Of a stretch of 14,969 nucleotides of DNA, positions 13,548-14,969 are shown one piece after another (within the stretch, counting starts at the first letter, position 1; each line of letters begins with the position of its first letter). The position numbers and the translations under genes were made by a program. The DNA lies in the NCBI GenBank assembly GCA_020444775.1, contig JAGRHX010000686.1:1-14969 (forward strand). The letters run 5' to 3'. The stretch comes from Gammaproteobacteria bacterium. Lineage in GTDB: Bacteria; Pseudomonadota; Gammaproteobacteria; HK1. The notes beneath the pieces are model-generated. The model saw only the letters and a list, made by a program, of their open reading frames with translations, was not told the origin of the DNA and ran no database searches.

Positions 13548-14969
13548 TCATCGACGACCCGTATGTGCGCTCGACGGCGTTGGGATCGAACGTAACGAGA
13601 TGCCGGCCGCCAGCGTCGCTACCAGCGTCTCGTCAAGCGCCAGGTCAAACGCGTGAGGCGGCAGCAGCACCAGACTGCTGCGCACACCGTCATACCGGTC
13701 GCGATCGAGTACCCTCGCAAGCCGCATCAGGTCGGCCGGCGAATGCAGCACATAGCGGGGCATGAGACGAGCCTTGAACGGCAGGGGCAAGGTATCCAGG
13801 ATCCGCGTCAGCGCCTCCGCTGGAGCCTGGGCGCGCTCGACCAGACGGTAGTGCAGCTCGTGCGGCAGGACGTGCAGCCCCGATTCGGACCTCGTGGACC
13901 CATTCAGCGCATCGTCCTCCACGACCAGGAAGCGCGCATAGGGCCGATATCGACGCACCGCGCCGAGCACCCGCGAATCGAGCGTGGCAGCCTGAAGCAG
14001 CACCAGGTCCAGCGGCAGCTGACGGGCAAGGCGGGCGAGCCGCCGCGGCAGCGGCGCGCAGCGCCCGGCTCCGGAACACCGCTCACCCGGGCCGACGGCC
14101 AAGCCGATCTCGAGGCCGCTACGCTGCTTCAGCCACCATAGGCGCCGACGCATGGTCGCCGGCGCCACCCCGACCAGGTCGCCCTCGACGATGACGCTGT
14201 TGACGCCAAGCGCACGCAGCAGCGCCAGGGTCCTGTCGGGCTGCCCATCCAGCCTGGAGAACTCGAGCTGTACCGCGCTCAGTACGCCCGCCCGCGGCAC
14301 GGCGCGTAGCTCGGCAAGCAGATCGGGCAGGCCGCTGCCCGGCCACAGGTCGAGGGTCAGATATCTGTCCGGCCCAGCCATCGAAATCCCGGCAATCTCC
14401 CCGCCCCGCCCCCGCAAGGTGCCCTTCGACAGCAGGCTCTTGCCCAGACCAAGCGGTGCCAGCTCTGCTTCGAGCATCGGCACGTGAACATGGGCGGGCC
14501 AGAGATAACCGGTAGCTCGCAGCCCGTGAGCAGCCAGCCAGTCCTGATTCAATGCGAGATCGGCACGAAAACGGGCCCGCCAGCGGGCGTCAATCTCGTC
14601 ATCCGGACGGTCGATGCGATCGGGCACCCGTAGCGCGCTGACCTCGAGTCCGGTCGCGTCGAGGGCGACCGTCGCATCCGGTCTGGCGCCGGCCGACAGC
14701 AGCTGGACCCGACCGACTCGCACGGCCTCACGCAGCCGTTCGAAGAGCGACTGCCGCCAGGTATCGTCGCCGACGACACGGGTCTCAGCGACCAGATCCG
14801 AACGGCTCAGTGCGATCCCGAACTCGAAGGTCGGAAAAGCGCTCTGCGCATCCAATATCAGCCCCACACCGATCAGATCCGGCCGATCGAAGACCAGCCA
14901 GAGCTCGTGGGGCGTGCAGCGGGCGTCGGCGAACCCGGCCGTCGACGACCCTGGCCGTGGCACACCGCC
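13548..14969 (-). CDS. Divergent PgaB-like protein, 5' partial
   Basis: The frame is open to the right edge (473 codons visible), so the N-terminus is missing. I base the PgaB assignment on position directly upstream of pgaC/pgaD and on weak collinear similarity. Counting from the GTG at 14963, RARFRADLALNQDWLAAHGL (129-148) followed by YLWPA (153-157) resembles the deacetylase-domain segment before WPYG. Residues 231-290, with ALGVNSVIVEG and RRRLWWLKQRSGLEIGLAV, resemble the start of the C-terminal glycoside-hydrolase-like domain. PgaB N-deacetylates and trims the polymer in the periplasm. The usual NodB TFDD motif is not seen, and GLEVSAL (105-111) stands where GxEIxSHTxxxH is expected, so the metal-binding histidines seem to be lost. 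It may be a non-catalytic relative, or another polysaccharide protein altogether. No signal peptide can be judged because of the truncation. Confidence 0.5.
   Translation of the reverse strand, partial: GGVPRPGSSTAGFADARCTPHELWLVFDRPDLIGVGLILDAQSAFPTFEFGIALSRSDLVAETRVVGDDTWRQSLFERLREAVRVGRVQLLSAGARPDATVALDATGLEVSALRVPDRIDRPDDEIDARWRARFRADLALNQDWLAAHGLRATGYLWPAHVHVPMLEAELAPLGLGKSLLSKGTLRGRGGEIAGISMAGPDRYLTLDLWPGSGLPDLLAELRAVPRAGVLSAVQLEFSRLDGQPDRTLALLRALGVNSVIVEGDLVGVAPATMRRRLWWLKQRSGLEIGLAVGPGERCSGAGRCAPLPRRLARLARQLPLDLVLLQAATLDSRVLGAVRRYRPYARFLVVEDDALNGSTRSESGLHVLPHELHYRLVERAQAPAEALTRILDTLPLPFKARLMPRYVLHSPADLMRLARVLDRDRYDGVRSSLVLLPPHAFDLALDETLVATLAAGISLRSIPTPSSAHTGRR

Noticed and set aside
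12095..13765. 556-codon plus-strand open frame antisense to pgaC
   Set aside because: It is the shadow of a clear GT2 synthase on the other strand in GC-rich DNA. Its translation has no recognisable domain, is rich in Asp/Gln/His/Arg, and crosses the pgaC start and the next spacer.

Overview
This is GC-rich, densely coding bacterial DNA. Gene families and layout suggest a proteobacterium, most likely a gammaproteobacterium: there is an E. coli YcbL-type hydrolase, a PgaB-like/PgaC/PgaD polysaccharide locus and a VPLPA-type C-terminal sorting tail. I cannot name a genus from the sequence alone.

Region 1 (2-2767, + strand) is a short operon: a 5'-truncated family III (CaiB/BaiF) CoA-transferase, a two-domain carboxymuconolactone-decarboxylase-like protein built from an internal duplication, and a short-chain dehydrogenase. 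Region 2 (2844-9297, - strand) is a run of six genes transcribed toward region 1. In transcription order they are an acyl-CoA dehydrogenase with an in-frame amber stop near its C-terminus, a second acyl-CoA dehydrogenase, a GloC/YcbL-type glyoxalase II, a TfdA-like Fe(II)/2-oxoglutarate dioxygenase, an ACMSD-like amidohydrolase, and an FMN-dependent 2-hydroxyacid dehydrogenase. A luciferase-like flavin monooxygenase (9431-10579, +) diverges from this run across a 133-bp spacer that carries a strong nested inverted repeat. Together these look like an accessory catabolic island for a carboxylic acid handled as its CoA thioester. The plausible steps are CoA activation, dehydrogenation, oxygenation, side-chain cleavage, and 2-hydroxyacid or aldehyde clean-up. 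The substrate cannot be read from the sequence.

Region 3 (10771-end) is about the cell surface. A secreted protein of unknown function with a VPLPA-like C-terminal anchor (+) converges on a minus-strand locus encoding a divergent PgaB-like protein, the PgaC synthase and PgaD, for a poly-N-acetylglucosamine-type exopolysaccharide. The PgaB-like protein seems to lack the deacetylase metal-site motifs, and it runs off the window end.

The points most worth checking are the amber codon at 8212-8214 (stop, error or recoding), the hairpin/operator at 9300-9333 that covers the Shine-Dalgarno of the same gene, the PgaB-like protein with missing motifs, and several active-site substitutions. No RNA genes, CRISPR arrays, insertion sequences or phage genes were seen.
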